From Paenibacillus albus (GTDB lineage: Bacteria; Bacillota; Bacilli; Paenibacillales; Paenibacillaceae), in the NCBI RefSeq assembly GCF_003952225.1, contig NZ_CP034437.1, positions 4,540,501 through 4,604,500 of the forward strand: a stretch of 64,000 nucleotides of DNA. Direction: 5' to 3'. A model generated the notes under the pieces. It ran no database searches, was not told the DNA's origin, and saw only the letters and a program-made list of their open reading frames with translations. A program made the position numbers and the translations under genes. Positions within the stretch are counted from its first letter, which is position 1. Each line of letters begins with the position of its first letter. Positions 34,642 to 41,824 of the stretch are shown here, one piece after another.

Positions 34642-34678
34642 AAAAGCCTCCCCCGCAAACTAGCGAGAGAGGCTTTTT
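34642..34678. terminator. Bidirectional terminator between msrA and the LtaS-family gene
   Basis: AAAAGCCTC and GAGGCTTTTT close a hairpin with an inner CGC/GCG stem; T-runs are present on both strands. The core resembles the terminator at 10769-10807. Confidence 0.85.
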
Positions 34679-34696
34679 CGATGCATATTCAATCAT

Positions 34697-36631
34697 TTAC
34701 CGTTTAGGCAGCGACTTCACATATCGGTCCGACAGCGTCATCAGCTTCATGACGTAATCGTAATCCTTGCGATACGGCGATAGATCCGTTACTGGCTCTA
34801 ACGTCTTAATATTAATGGCAGTACCATCATCGAAGCCTTGGCCTGGGACGAACAGAATATCATTATTAAAGAACGAGCCTGTCGGCAAGTAATAGCGCAT
34901 TCCGAACACATTGTGGTCAATGTTCAAAAGGTCATGCCCGAACGCAGTGAACTTCTCTTGCGTGAGCGAGATACCCAGCAAGTTCGCGACGGTCGGCATA
35001 ATATCGAGCTGGCCGCCGACCTGCTCAACCACTTTGCCCGCTTTCTCTCCAGGTACGTGAATGATGAGCGGAATGTTGAACCGGCTAACCTTCGGATCAT
35101 ATTTAACGCCGAGCGACTTGCTCACCTGCTCAGGATCATTGTCATTCGGCTGCAAGCCGAAATGATCGCCGTACAACACGAGAACCGTATCATCCCAGAG
35201 CCCATCCGCTTTCAACCGGTCAATGAGTGTCCCGATCGCATAATCCGTGTAATTGACAGCAAGCAGATAATTGCCAAGCTGCGTTCCCTTGAGCTCATCC
35301 GGCAGCTTCATCTTCACCCGATGCTCCGGCACATCGAACGGGAAGTGGCTGGATACTGTAATGAGCTGTCCGTAGAACGGCTGTTTATCCGCGGTCAGCT
35401 TCTCTGTCGCGACCCGATAGAGCTCTTCATCCGAAGCTCCGAAGCTGTTGAAATGATCATTCTTATAATTCGGCTTATCGTAATAATGATCGAAGTTCAG
35501 CGCTGCGTAAAGTTTATTGCGGTCCCAGAACGTCACATCATTAACGTGGAACGTGTTTGCATTATAGCCGAACTTCTGCAGCAATCTCGGCAGGCTCGGA
35601 ATGGCGCGGTCGCCATATCCAGTCGACATTGCGATCTTAGCAGTCGGGTAGATCGACGTATTCGACATAAACTCGGCATCAGACGTGTTGCCTTGCCCGA
35701 TCTGCTGGAAGATATGCGGGAAATACAAGCTCTCGCCCGCCAGCTTATTGAGTACTGGCGTCACTTCTTGACCGCCAAGCTTCAGATGAATCGGGAAGTT
35801 CTGGAACGCTTCCATCTGAATGATGATGACATTCTTTCCCTTAGCCGTCCCGAAGTATGCTGGCGTGCCGTTCTGCGGCTTATCCTTATACGGATAAGAA
35901 GCTTGGAGGTCATTCACTTCCTTCACAATATCATTCGTATTGCCTTCCGATGCGATGCTGTCATCCCGCTCCGCTTTAATCACAGCCGAAACCTGATAAT
36001 TCAGGAAGCCTTCCTGCTCCGCTTCAACCAGCTCGTTCTGAATCGGCATGCCAAGCTGGATGAATCGAGCGGAGAGCGCGATGCTTACGATGAACAGAAC
36101 CGTTAGCACGACACGATACATCGGCGCAGTCGGTACGACTGAAGCGCTGCGGCGTGCTGCCCTTCTTCCACTCAATCGCACAATTCCGGCAACAATTGCG
36201 ATAATAAGTGCTACTGCGATGTCTGCGAAAAATAGATAATGGCTGTATTGAATCGTTGATTCGACGCTAGATTTGATCTTCGTCACTTGGTGCAGCTCGT
36301 ACAAAGCTGTATACGTAGGCACTGAACCGAAATGCTCGAAATACACTGCTGACGAGAACAGGATGAGCGAGTAGATAAGATTAACACCGCCGTATGCATA
36401 CTTCTTCAGCCGCGCCGGCGTAATCAGCTCTACCAGTGACAGAATGACGAGCACGGCCGATAGATCTGCTGCAACACGACTCCATTCGATGCCGCTAAAT
36501 AGAAAATGACGCAGCAGCGCCATTTTCAAAACAAAAACAACAATTGCAATATAAAACAGCGGGATTCGGCCTTTGTTACTCCGATTCAGAGCAAGCAGCT
36601 CCCGTCTGTTCCCGAGCGGTAAATAACTCAT
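34697..36631 (-). CDS. LtaS-family lipoteichoic acid synthase/sulfatase
   Basis: A 644-aa membrane protein. Five transmembrane helices occupy about residues 20-220, followed by an extracellular sulfatase-fold domain. The nucleophile Thr is in QGNTSDAEFMSNT, and further metal motifs are VLYGDHFGLQ and the His/Asp-rich segments before it. Family members polymerise glycerol-phosphate from phosphatidylglycerol outside the membrane. The ATG at 36629-36631 follows GAAGGTAAGG; it starts 25 bp after the radical SAM gene, and longer in-frame extensions overlap that gene. Which of the LtaS/YfnI/YqgS/YvgJ types it is cannot be told. Confidence 0.93.
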   Translation of the reverse strand: MSYLPLGNRRELLALNRSNKGRIPLFYIAIVVFVLKMALLRHFLFSGIEWSRVAADLSAVLVILSLVELITPARLKKYAYGGVNLIYSLILFSSAVYFEHFGSVPTYTALYELHQVTKIKSSVESTIQYSHYLFFADIAVALIIAIVAGIVRLSGRRAARRSASVVPTAPMYRVVLTVLFIVSIALSARFIQLGMPIQNELVEAEQEGFLNYQVSAVIKAERDDSIASEGNTNDIVKEVNDLQASYPYKDKPQNGTPAYFGTAKGKNVIIIQMEAFQNFPIHLKLGGQEVTPVLNKLAGESLYFPHIFQQIGQGNTSDAEFMSNTSIYPTAKIAMSTGYGDRAIPSLPRLLQKFGYNANTFHVNDVTFWDRNKLYAALNFDHYYDKPNYKNDHFNSFGASDEELYRVATEKLTADKQPFYGQLITVSSHFPFDVPEHRVKMKLPDELKGTQLGNYLLAVNYTDYAIGTLIDRLKADGLWDDTVLVLYGDHFGLQPNDNDPEQVSKSLGVKYDPKVSRFNIPLIIHVPGEKAGKVVEQVGGQLDIMPTVANLLGISLTQEKFTAFGHDLLNIDHNVFGMRYYLPTGSFFNNDILFVPGQGFDDGTAINIKTLEPVTDLSPYRKDYDYVMKLMTLSDRYVKSLPKR

Positions 36632-36656
36632 AATTGTTCGCCTTACCTTCTTTCCG

Positions 36657-37535
36657 TTACATACTGAAGCGCTGGCGGTATCCGCATTTGCGGCACAGCT
36701 CTTCGACCACTTCTCTGCGCGAGAAACCGTCGTAAAGCTTGTTCGCCCGCTCCCCTTCAATGATCTCGCCGAATGGCTTCTCATGGATATTCCCTAAATT
36801 AATAACGCCTTCTCCATCAAGACAGCAAGGTACAACCGTTCCGTCAACAAGGATACCCGCTTGATTGCGAAGTCCGTGACAGAAGCCTACACCATCGTCT
36901 TCCTTCTCTTTCAAGTCCGGCCACTTGAACTCATGATCATGATTTACGTAGATGCGATCGGCAATTTTGACGCCGCTGCCCCGTTTGAATTGGTCCTGAA
37001 TTTTGTAATCGAGATTAAACTCTTGTTCGATCTGATCGAGAATGAGCTGATTTCGGCTCCGTTCGATGTTCGTCGTATTATCCTCGGTCAAATTCCATAA
37101 TCTAAGGGAAATGAGCATATTCGATGTCGCAACGGCTTCCTTGGCAAAAGAAAGCACGCTTCCCACGTACCCTTCCTTATCGACCGAGCCCTCATGTCCA
37201 TCAAAGCTGTGCAGCGAAAAATTCATCTGACGCAGCGCCGGCTTACCGAGAATTTTATGCTTGGCCTTATGCAGAAGCGTGCCGTTAGACGTAATATTAA
37301 CCTTAAACCCGCGCTCGTGACTCAGATCCAGCAGCTCGTCGATCTTCGGATGCAGCAGCGGCTCACCTTTCAAGTGAAAGTAGATGAATTCGGTATGCGG
37401 CCGAATTTCATCGAGGATCTTCGTAAAGGCATCTATCTTAATAAAGTTAGCCTGCCGCTTCGTCTGAGGGCAGAAGGAGCAAGCAAGATTGCACACGCTC
37501 GTAATTTCGATATAAAATTTCTTAAACTTTTTCAT
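36657..37535 (-). CDS. Radical SAM/SPASM-domain protein
   Basis: A 292-aa protein. The radical SAM motif CNLACSFC near residue 14 binds the 4Fe-4S cluster, and HLKGEPLLHP is the GGE-like SAM-binding stretch. The C-terminal SPASM-like region has Cys in VGFCHGLRNQ, VVPCCLDG and ELCRKCGYRQ for extra clusters. ATG at 37533-37535 with a weak ACGGGGCG site; longer in-frame extensions run into the divergent promoter region. It is cotranscribed with the LtaS-family gene. The substrate is unknown. Confidence 0.88.
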   Translation of the reverse strand: MKKFKKFYIEITSVCNLACSFCPQTKRQANFIKIDAFTKILDEIRPHTEFIYFHLKGEPLLHPKIDELLDLSHERGFKVNITSNGTLLHKAKHKILGKPALRQMNFSLHSFDGHEGSVDKEGYVGSVLSFAKEAVATSNMLISLRLWNLTEDNTTNIERSRNQLILDQIEQEFNLDYKIQDQFKRGSGVKIADRIYVNHDHEFKWPDLKEKEDDGVGFCHGLRNQAGILVDGTVVPCCLDGEGVINLGNIHEKPFGEIIEGERANKLYDGFSRREVVEELCRKCGYRQRFSM

Positions 37536-37656
37536 CCGCTTTACGCCCCGTTCATGTCGATCATTTATAACTTGTGAGTGATCACATCCCTCCATTATAA
37601 GCGGCACAAGCTCAGACTGTCCACTTGGGAGCGCTGGAAAGCACACCAAGTAAGCG

Positions 37657-37686
37657 TTGACACTTTCGATAAAATCGTTCTATAAT
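37657..37686 (+). promoter_or_regulatory. Sigma-A promoter of the FhuF-like gene
   Basis: TTGACA (37657-37662) and TATAAT (37681-37686), both perfect, with an 18-bp spacer. Confidence 0.85.
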
Positions 37687-37702
37687 TACATTTCATGCTA
37701 CT

Positions 37703-37717
37703 TGAGAACGGTTATCA
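37703..37717 (+). promoter_or_regulatory. Fur-like box downstream of the -10
   Basis: TGAGAACGGTTATCA matches the Bacillus Fur 7-1-7 box TGATAATnATTATCA at 11 of 14 defined positions. It lies about 10-25 bases after the expected transcription start, a repressing position. Confidence 0.6.
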
Positions 37718-37730
37718 GTGAGGTGTGCAA

Positions 37731-38540
37731 ATGTCCATGAATCATGTAACGATTGATTTCAAAGCGCTGGAGGCTTTCTACATCCAGCTGTCGCCGGAAG
37801 GCTCTGAATCGCCGTCATTCATCATGCCTGCGGCTGATTTCCTTGATCCGAATGCCACCCGTGAAGCTTTACTGTTCAGCGGACATATCTATAAATCGAT
37901 TGGCTTCGAGCTCGCAGCCTCGCTTATTGGAACGACACTCTTCCGATTATGCGCTGGAACGATGGTCATTATGGCCAGAAACGGCGTTGTGCCAGACTTG
38001 TCACTCGATAATCTTGAGCTGCAAATTGACGATCTAGGTCAATTCGCGGGTTTTGGCTTCCGGATTCGCGAAGTCATCACAACTGCCCTCCCTGATGACC
38101 CGGAGTCGCGTGAATCCTCTGTCCGCGAGGCATTGAAACAGCTGTTCGAACATACAATCAGACCTGCAGTCCAAGGAATTGCCGCTGCCGCAGGCGTTAA
38201 GCCGGGCATCATCTGGAACCAAGCTGGAAGTCTTATGATAAGCTTTTCTAACTCCTTAGCGAGTAAAGAATCCGATCCTGAAGCACTTGCACGGTTCAAA
38301 GTTTATCAATCCGTGCTGACGGAGCAGCTGAGCGGAGAGCTATTCGGCAGCCGGCGCAATCCATTCGCGCATAATCCACGATATATTGATAGTCCTTACC
38401 AGGCAGGCGGCAGGCTAATCGTCCGTTCCGGCTGCTGCATGTTCTATTGCCGCGAGAACGGCGAGAAGTGCTATAACTGTCCGAAGCTGACGGATGAGCA
38501 GCGCGAGGAACACAGATTAAAGATCGTTGGCGCATCTTAA
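37731..38540 (+). CDS. FhuF-like ferric siderophore reductase
   Basis: A 269-aa protein whose C-terminus has CCMFYCRENGEKCYNCPKL, the cysteine arrangement (CC...C..C) that binds the 2Fe-2S cluster of FhuF-type reductases; an additional Cys is present. The middle part follows the FhuF domain. The family reduces ferric iron of hydroxamate siderophores in the cytosol. The ATG at 37731 follows GAGG seven bases upstream. A strong promoter and a Fur-like box precede it, which fits iron control. No siderophore transporter is adjacent. Confidence 0.82.
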   Translation: MSMNHVTIDFKALEAFYIQLSPEGSESPSFIMPAADFLDPNATREALLFSGHIYKSIGFELAASLIGTTLFRLCAGTMVIMARNGVVPDLSLDNLELQIDDLGQFAGFGFRIREVITTALPDDPESRESSVREALKQLFEHTIRPAVQGIAAAAGVKPGIIWNQAGSLMISFSNSLASKESDPEALARFKVYQSVLTEQLSGELFGSRRNPFAHNPRYIDSPYQAGGRLIVRSGCCMFYCRENGEKCYNCPKLTDEQREEHRLKIVGAS

Positions 38541-38549
38541 GGAAACAAA

Positions 38550-38582
38550 GGACCTTTCGCTTCTTACGCGAAAGGTCCTTTT
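38550..38582. terminator. Bidirectional terminator after the FhuF-like gene
   Basis: GGACCTTTCGC and GCGAAAGGTCC form an 11-bp stem with a TTCTTAC loop and TTTT after it; it is shared with the convergent DUF6509 gene. Confidence 0.9.
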
Positions 38583-38600
38583 GGTTTCAAGCTACTGCGT

Positions 38601-38897
38601 TTATTCTTCCCACTTGGAGAAATGCTCTCTGCAGAAGCTTTCAATAAGCTGCTCTTCCTCTTCCTCTAGGTCGAAGTCCAGGTAGCGGCCGCTGCCCCGC
38701 TCGTGAAGCTCGTACTTCACAACGCTGGATTGCTCGCCATCCACTCGGAAAATAACTCGAATGTACACTCCGCTCTCCGTATAAAGCTCGTCATCCTCTT
38801 CGATATCAAGGTCCAGACGGAATTCGTACCGGTCGCCGACCACGATGCCGAACGGATCTTTAATTTTGTCAACCTCAAACTCTGTAATCGTAATCAT
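38601..38897 (-). CDS. DUF6509-like acidic small protein
   Basis: A 98-aa acidic protein (MITITEFEVDKIKDPFGIVV; DDELYTESGVYIRVIFRVDG; a run of six acidic residues near 76-82). By memory it matches DUF6509, a Bacillales family without known function. It is followed by the bidirectional terminator and preceded by the Ogt gene. No motif suggests catalysis. Confidence 0.75.
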   Translation of the reverse strand: MITITEFEVDKIKDPFGIVVGDRYEFRLDLDIEEDDELYTESGVYIRVIFRVDGEQSSVVKYELHERGSGRYLDFDLEEEEEQLIESFCREHFSKWEE

Positions 38898-38938
38898 ACT
38901 GTCATCCTTTCGCTGCAGACGCCTCTGTTATCGCTCTA

Positions 38939-39451
38939 TTATAGCACGCCTTCCAGCTTCAGCAGCATTTCCTTCACATCCATCCCTCCACGATAACCCG
39001 TCAGCGAGCCATCCTTGCCCAAGACGCGATGACACGGTACGACGAAAAGCACCGGATTCGCGCCAATTGCAGTGCCGACTGCACGAACCGCTTTCTCTTT
39101 GCCAAGCTGCGCTGCGACATCGGAGTACGAGCACGTACGCCCATGCGGAATATGCTGCAGCTCCTTCCAAACAGACATTTGGAACGGTGTTCCGATCAAG
39201 TGAAGAGGCTGCCCGAACTGCTGCAGCTGCCCGCTCAAATACTGACTTAGCTCCTCGCAATATGGAGTCATAACCGTATCGTTCTGCTCGAGCGGAAGTC
39301 CTGGGAAACGCTTTTGCACCCATGACGCTAGTTCTGTGAAAGGGGCATTCGGCGTTCCGACATAACAGAGACCTTCATCTGTTGCAGCCATGTGAAGCTG
39401 CCAAGTATCATGGTGAAAAGTCGTCCAATAAATGCTGCTCAAAGTAATCAC
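38939..39451 (-). CDS. ogt: Methylated-DNA-protein-cysteine methyltransferase
   Basis: A 170-aa suicide repair protein that moves alkyl groups from O6-alkylguanine or O4-alkylthymine to its own Cys. The active-site motif is VVPCHRVLGKDGSLTGYRGG, and the recognition helix contains GRTCSYSDVAAQLGKEKAVR. The start is either the GTG at 39449-39451 or the TTG three codons later; both have AAGG/AGGTG-type sites at imperfect spacing. It lies 36 bp after the adaA gene in the same direction and is part of an alkylation-damage cluster. Confidence 0.93.
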   Translation of the reverse strand: MITLSSIYWTTFHHDTWQLHMAATDEGLCYVGTPNAPFTELASWVQKRFPGLPLEQNDTVMTPYCEELSQYLSGQLQQFGQPLHLIGTPFQMSVWKELQHIPHGRTCSYSDVAAQLGKEKAVRAVGTAIGANPVLFVVPCHRVLGKDGSLTGYRGGMDVKEMLLKLEGVL

Positions 39452-39487
39452 CTATCCTTAATTTATCAATAGCGACTCGCGATAAAA

Positions 39488-40027
39488 TCATTGTTGCTGC
39501 CTGTACGCTGACGGAGAGCAGCCCTCTGCCTTCTGAAACACCGTCGCGAAGTGAGCAGCGTTCGGAAAACCGACCCGCTCTGCGACTTCACGGACCGGCA
39601 TAGCCGATGCGAGAAGCAGCTGCTTCGCGGCCGTGATTCTTGTACTGTTCAGCAGCGAAGCTGGCGATTCGCCTGTCAGCCGCTTAAACGTCCGATGCAT
39701 GTGATAGGGACTCCCATGCATGAGCTCTGCCAGCACTGGCAGCGTAAGCGGCTCAGGGTAACGAGCTTCGATCACTTCCCTAATCGCAGCAACCCACTCT
39801 TCATCCGGCAGTCGCATGCCATCAGGCTTGCATCGTTTGCATGGCCGCAGCCGGTCTGCGATCGCTTCCGCCGCTGATTCATACAGCCGCACATGTCCTT
39901 GCAGCGGCGTTCTCGACTTGCACGATGGCCGGCAGAAAATGCCCGTCGTCGTAACTCCGTAATAGAACTGGCCGTCATAGGCGGCATCACAATTGACGAT
40001 CGCATTCCAGCGCTCATCGGTCATCAT
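39488..40027 (-). CDS. adaA: AdaA-type methylphosphotriester methyltransferase/transcriptional activator
   Basis: A 179-aa two-domain regulator. The N-terminal Ada zinc domain has TTGIFCRPSCKSRTP and LRPCKRCKPDG, four Cys that hold zinc, one of which takes a methyl group from DNA phosphotriesters. The C-terminal AraC domain has LAELMHGSPYHMHRTFKRL and REVAERVGFPNAAHFATVFQ. On methylation it activates the adaptive response. ATG at 40025-40027 follows AGAGGTG. It is divergent from alkA and cotranscribed with ogt, the arrangement seen for adaA/adaB and alkA in Bacillus. Confidence 0.94.
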   Translation of the reverse strand: MMTDERWNAIVNCDAAYDGQFYYGVTTTGIFCRPSCKSRTPLQGHVRLYESAAEAIADRLRPCKRCKPDGMRLPDEEWVAAIREVIEARYPEPLTLPVLAELMHGSPYHMHRTFKRLTGESPASLLNSTRITAAKQLLLASAMPVREVAERVGFPNAAHFATVFQKAEGCSPSAYRQQQ

Positions 40028-40104
40028 GTTCGCTTCACCTCTTAGCCAAGTATACCCGCTGCAGCTGCCTGCATGTAAGTGGTACCAGATGAAACAGCAA
40101 GATT

Positions 40105-40163
40105 AGAAAAGCCTTCACGGCCAAAAGTGTGATACTCTCTATACAGAAAAGCCGATTACGGCC
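40105..40163. promoter_or_regulatory. Direct repeats in the adaA/alkA intergenic region
   Basis: AGAAAAGCCTTCACGGCC (40105-40122) and AGAAAAGCCGATTACGGCC (40145-40163) are similar direct repeats 40 bp apart around TATACA and GATACT -10-like boxes. They are candidate AdaA binding sites. Confidence 0.45.
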
Positions 40164-40183
40164 AGGAGGTGCTTGATCACATA

Positions 40184-41095
40184 ATGGGATTCCATTCCAT
40201 ACCAATAAAACCGCCGTCCGCGTTCAGCTTCGACCGCACGGTTGACTATTTAAGCCGCTCCGACAAGGAGTGCATGTTCCATGTCGAGGAACGAGTAGTA
40301 ACAAGACTGATCACTACTTCATCCGGCCCTGTTCTGATTCGGCTGTCGTCGCTCGCGGACGGAAACATGCAACTCGAATTCCCTATAGAAGAAGCAGACG
40401 GCAGCGAAGTGACGGATAACATCTGCGCCGAAGCAGTCGCTTATGTTCGCGAATGGTTCGACTTGGACAGGGATCTGTCGTCCTTCTTCGAATTGGCCGA
40501 GCAAGACGAGCTGCTTCGGGATTGCGCGAAGCAATTCTATGGTCTGCGACTCGTCGGGATCGACGACTTGTTCGAAGCGATGTGCTGGGGCATTATGGGT
40601 CAGCAGATCAATTTGCCATTCGCGTACACGCTCAAACGGCGGTTCGTAGAGCAGTATGGAGCCTATCAGGACTATGAAGGTCGGCGCTACTTCACTTTCC
40701 CTGCGCCAGATGCAATCGCGCGCCTCCGTGTCGAGGATCTGACTCCAATGCAGCTTACGACTCGCAAAGCTGAGTACTTAATCGGCACGGCGGTAGAGAT
40801 GGTCGAAGGCCGATTATCCAAGGAGCAGCTGCTAGCGCTTGGCGATCTGGCGAAGATCGAGAAAGCGCTGACGAGCATCCGCGGCATCGGCCCATGGACC
40901 GCCAATTATGTGCTTATGCGCTGCCTTCGCATACCCGCGGCGTTCCCGATCGCTGATGTCGGACTCCATAATGCGCTGAAGCTGCAGCTCGGTCGAGCTG
41001 ATAAACCGTCCATCGCGGAGATTAAGGGGCTGTCGGCTGGCTGGGGCGACTGGAAAGCATACGCAACATTCTATTTGTGGCGATTGCTGTATTAG
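40184..41095 (+). CDS. alkA: DNA-3-methyladenine glycosylase II
   Basis: A 303-aa base-excision glycosylase. The AlkA N-terminal domain (about 1-110) is followed by the HhH-GPD domain. This has MCWGIMGQQINLPFAYTLKR, the helix-hairpin-helix in SIRGIGPWTANYVLMR, and the catalytic Asp in FPIADVGLHNAL. It removes alkylated purines. An AGGAGG site lies at 40164-40169; the frame opens with a GTG overlapping it, so the ATG at 40184 is the likely start in spite of a long spacing. Divergent from adaA. Confidence 0.9.
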   Translation: MGFHSIPIKPPSAFSFDRTVDYLSRSDKECMFHVEERVVTRLITTSSGPVLIRLSSLADGNMQLEFPIEEADGSEVTDNICAEAVAYVREWFDLDRDLSSFFELAEQDELLRDCAKQFYGLRLVGIDDLFEAMCWGIMGQQINLPFAYTLKRRFVEQYGAYQDYEGRRYFTFPAPDAIARLRVEDLTPMQLTTRKAEYLIGTAVEMVEGRLSKEQLLALGDLAKIEKALTSIRGIGPWTANYVLMRCLRIPAAFPIADVGLHNALKLQLGRADKPSIAEIKGLSAGWGDWKAYATFYLWRLLY

Positions 41096-41159
41096 TGGTT
41101 GCCCGTTAGCCTAACGGATCGTAAAGCGCTTATCCGAGGGATTTTCGCACATTGGTCTC

Positions 41160-41296
41160 TCTAACGGAACTCCGAGAAGCTATTTACTCGATTTCGCCGA
41201 TAATTGTGCTGTTTTACTGACAATAAGGCCTCTGTGGTCCGTTACATTTTCGGGAATGCCAAATTCGCCTCAATAGCGCGTGAGAGTTCCGTTAGA
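41160..41296. repeat. 137-bp MITE-like element with 13-bp terminal inverted repeats
   Basis: TCTAACGGAACTC (41160-41172) and GAGTTCCGTTAGA (41284-41296) are perfect inverted copies. No coding region lies inside; a further GTTAGCCTAAC palindrome sits at 41105-41115 just outside, and GGTCCGTTAC recurs inside. It has the look of an interspersed Paenibacillus-type intergenic element, but copy number is unknown. Confidence 0.65.
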
Positions 41297-41300
41297 ACTG

Positions 41301-41691
41301 GTACTCAACAGGAATGCTCAGCAGAGCAGGCGAGCTCGTTGAAGCTCAACCTTCATCGACTGGTTGGCAAAGCCTAGAGTGCATAATATGCACTCTAGGC
41401 ACTATAATCGGCCGTTCGGGGCTCTGAGAGTGCAGATTCAGCACTCTTAGAATCAGGATTCCGCCGAAATCGGTAACTTCGTGGAGCGAGAGTGCTTAGT
41501 ACGCACTATCCGCACTATAATCGGCCGTTTGGGGCCCTGAGAGTGCAGATTCAGCACTCTCAGATCAGGATTCCGACGAAATCGGCAACTTCGTGAAGCG
41601 AGAGTGCTTAATACTCACTCTTCGCACCATAATCAACTCAGCTAGCTTGGTGTACTCAGCAGGAATGCTCACCAGAGCAGGTCAGCTCGTT
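41301..41691 (+). repeat. 40-bp direct repeats flanking the second hairpin array
   Basis: The 40 bases at 41301-41340 (starting GTACTCAACAGGAATGCTCA) recur at 41652-41691 with four differences. They bracket the 113-bp tandem repeat. Confidence 0.75.
41377..41640. repeat. 113-bp tandem repeat carrying paired hairpins (second array)
   Basis: Units begin GAGTGC at 41377, 41490 and 41602 (periods 113 and 112); the third is partial. Each unit has two hairpins: one at its start (GAGTGCAT/ATGCACTC in unit 1) and one about 50 bases on (GAGAGTGC-AGATTCA-GCACTCTC). Hairpin starts near 41377, 41426, 41488, 41539 and 41600 give steps of 49, 62, 51 and 61. The block lies between the convergent 3' ends of alkA and the DUF5107 gene. 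No ORF with a ribosome site is seen in 41096-41824. Confidence 0.85.
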
Positions 41692-41764
41692 CAGACGAGG
41701 TGTCGCAGCACCAACAGGCTGATAGCAGCAGTCGGCCCTCGCCGCTCAGCAAGCAATAAGCGAA

Positions 41765-41811
41765 AAAATGGCGATACAGACAGCGGAATCCTGTCTGTAT
41801 CGCCATTTTCT
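41765..41811. terminator. Terminator of the DUF5107 gene operon
   Basis: AAAATGGCGATACAGACAG and CTGTCTGTATCGCCATTTT pair perfectly over 19 bp with a 7-nt loop; T-run on the minus strand. Confidence 0.93.
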
Positions 41812-41824
41812 CTGTAACCCGACA

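Noticed and set aside
34838-36106. Plus-strand 422-codon open frame
   Set aside because: It is antisense to the LtaS-family gene, has no ribosome site and an Ile/Arg-rich unnatural composition; it is a shadow of the real frame.
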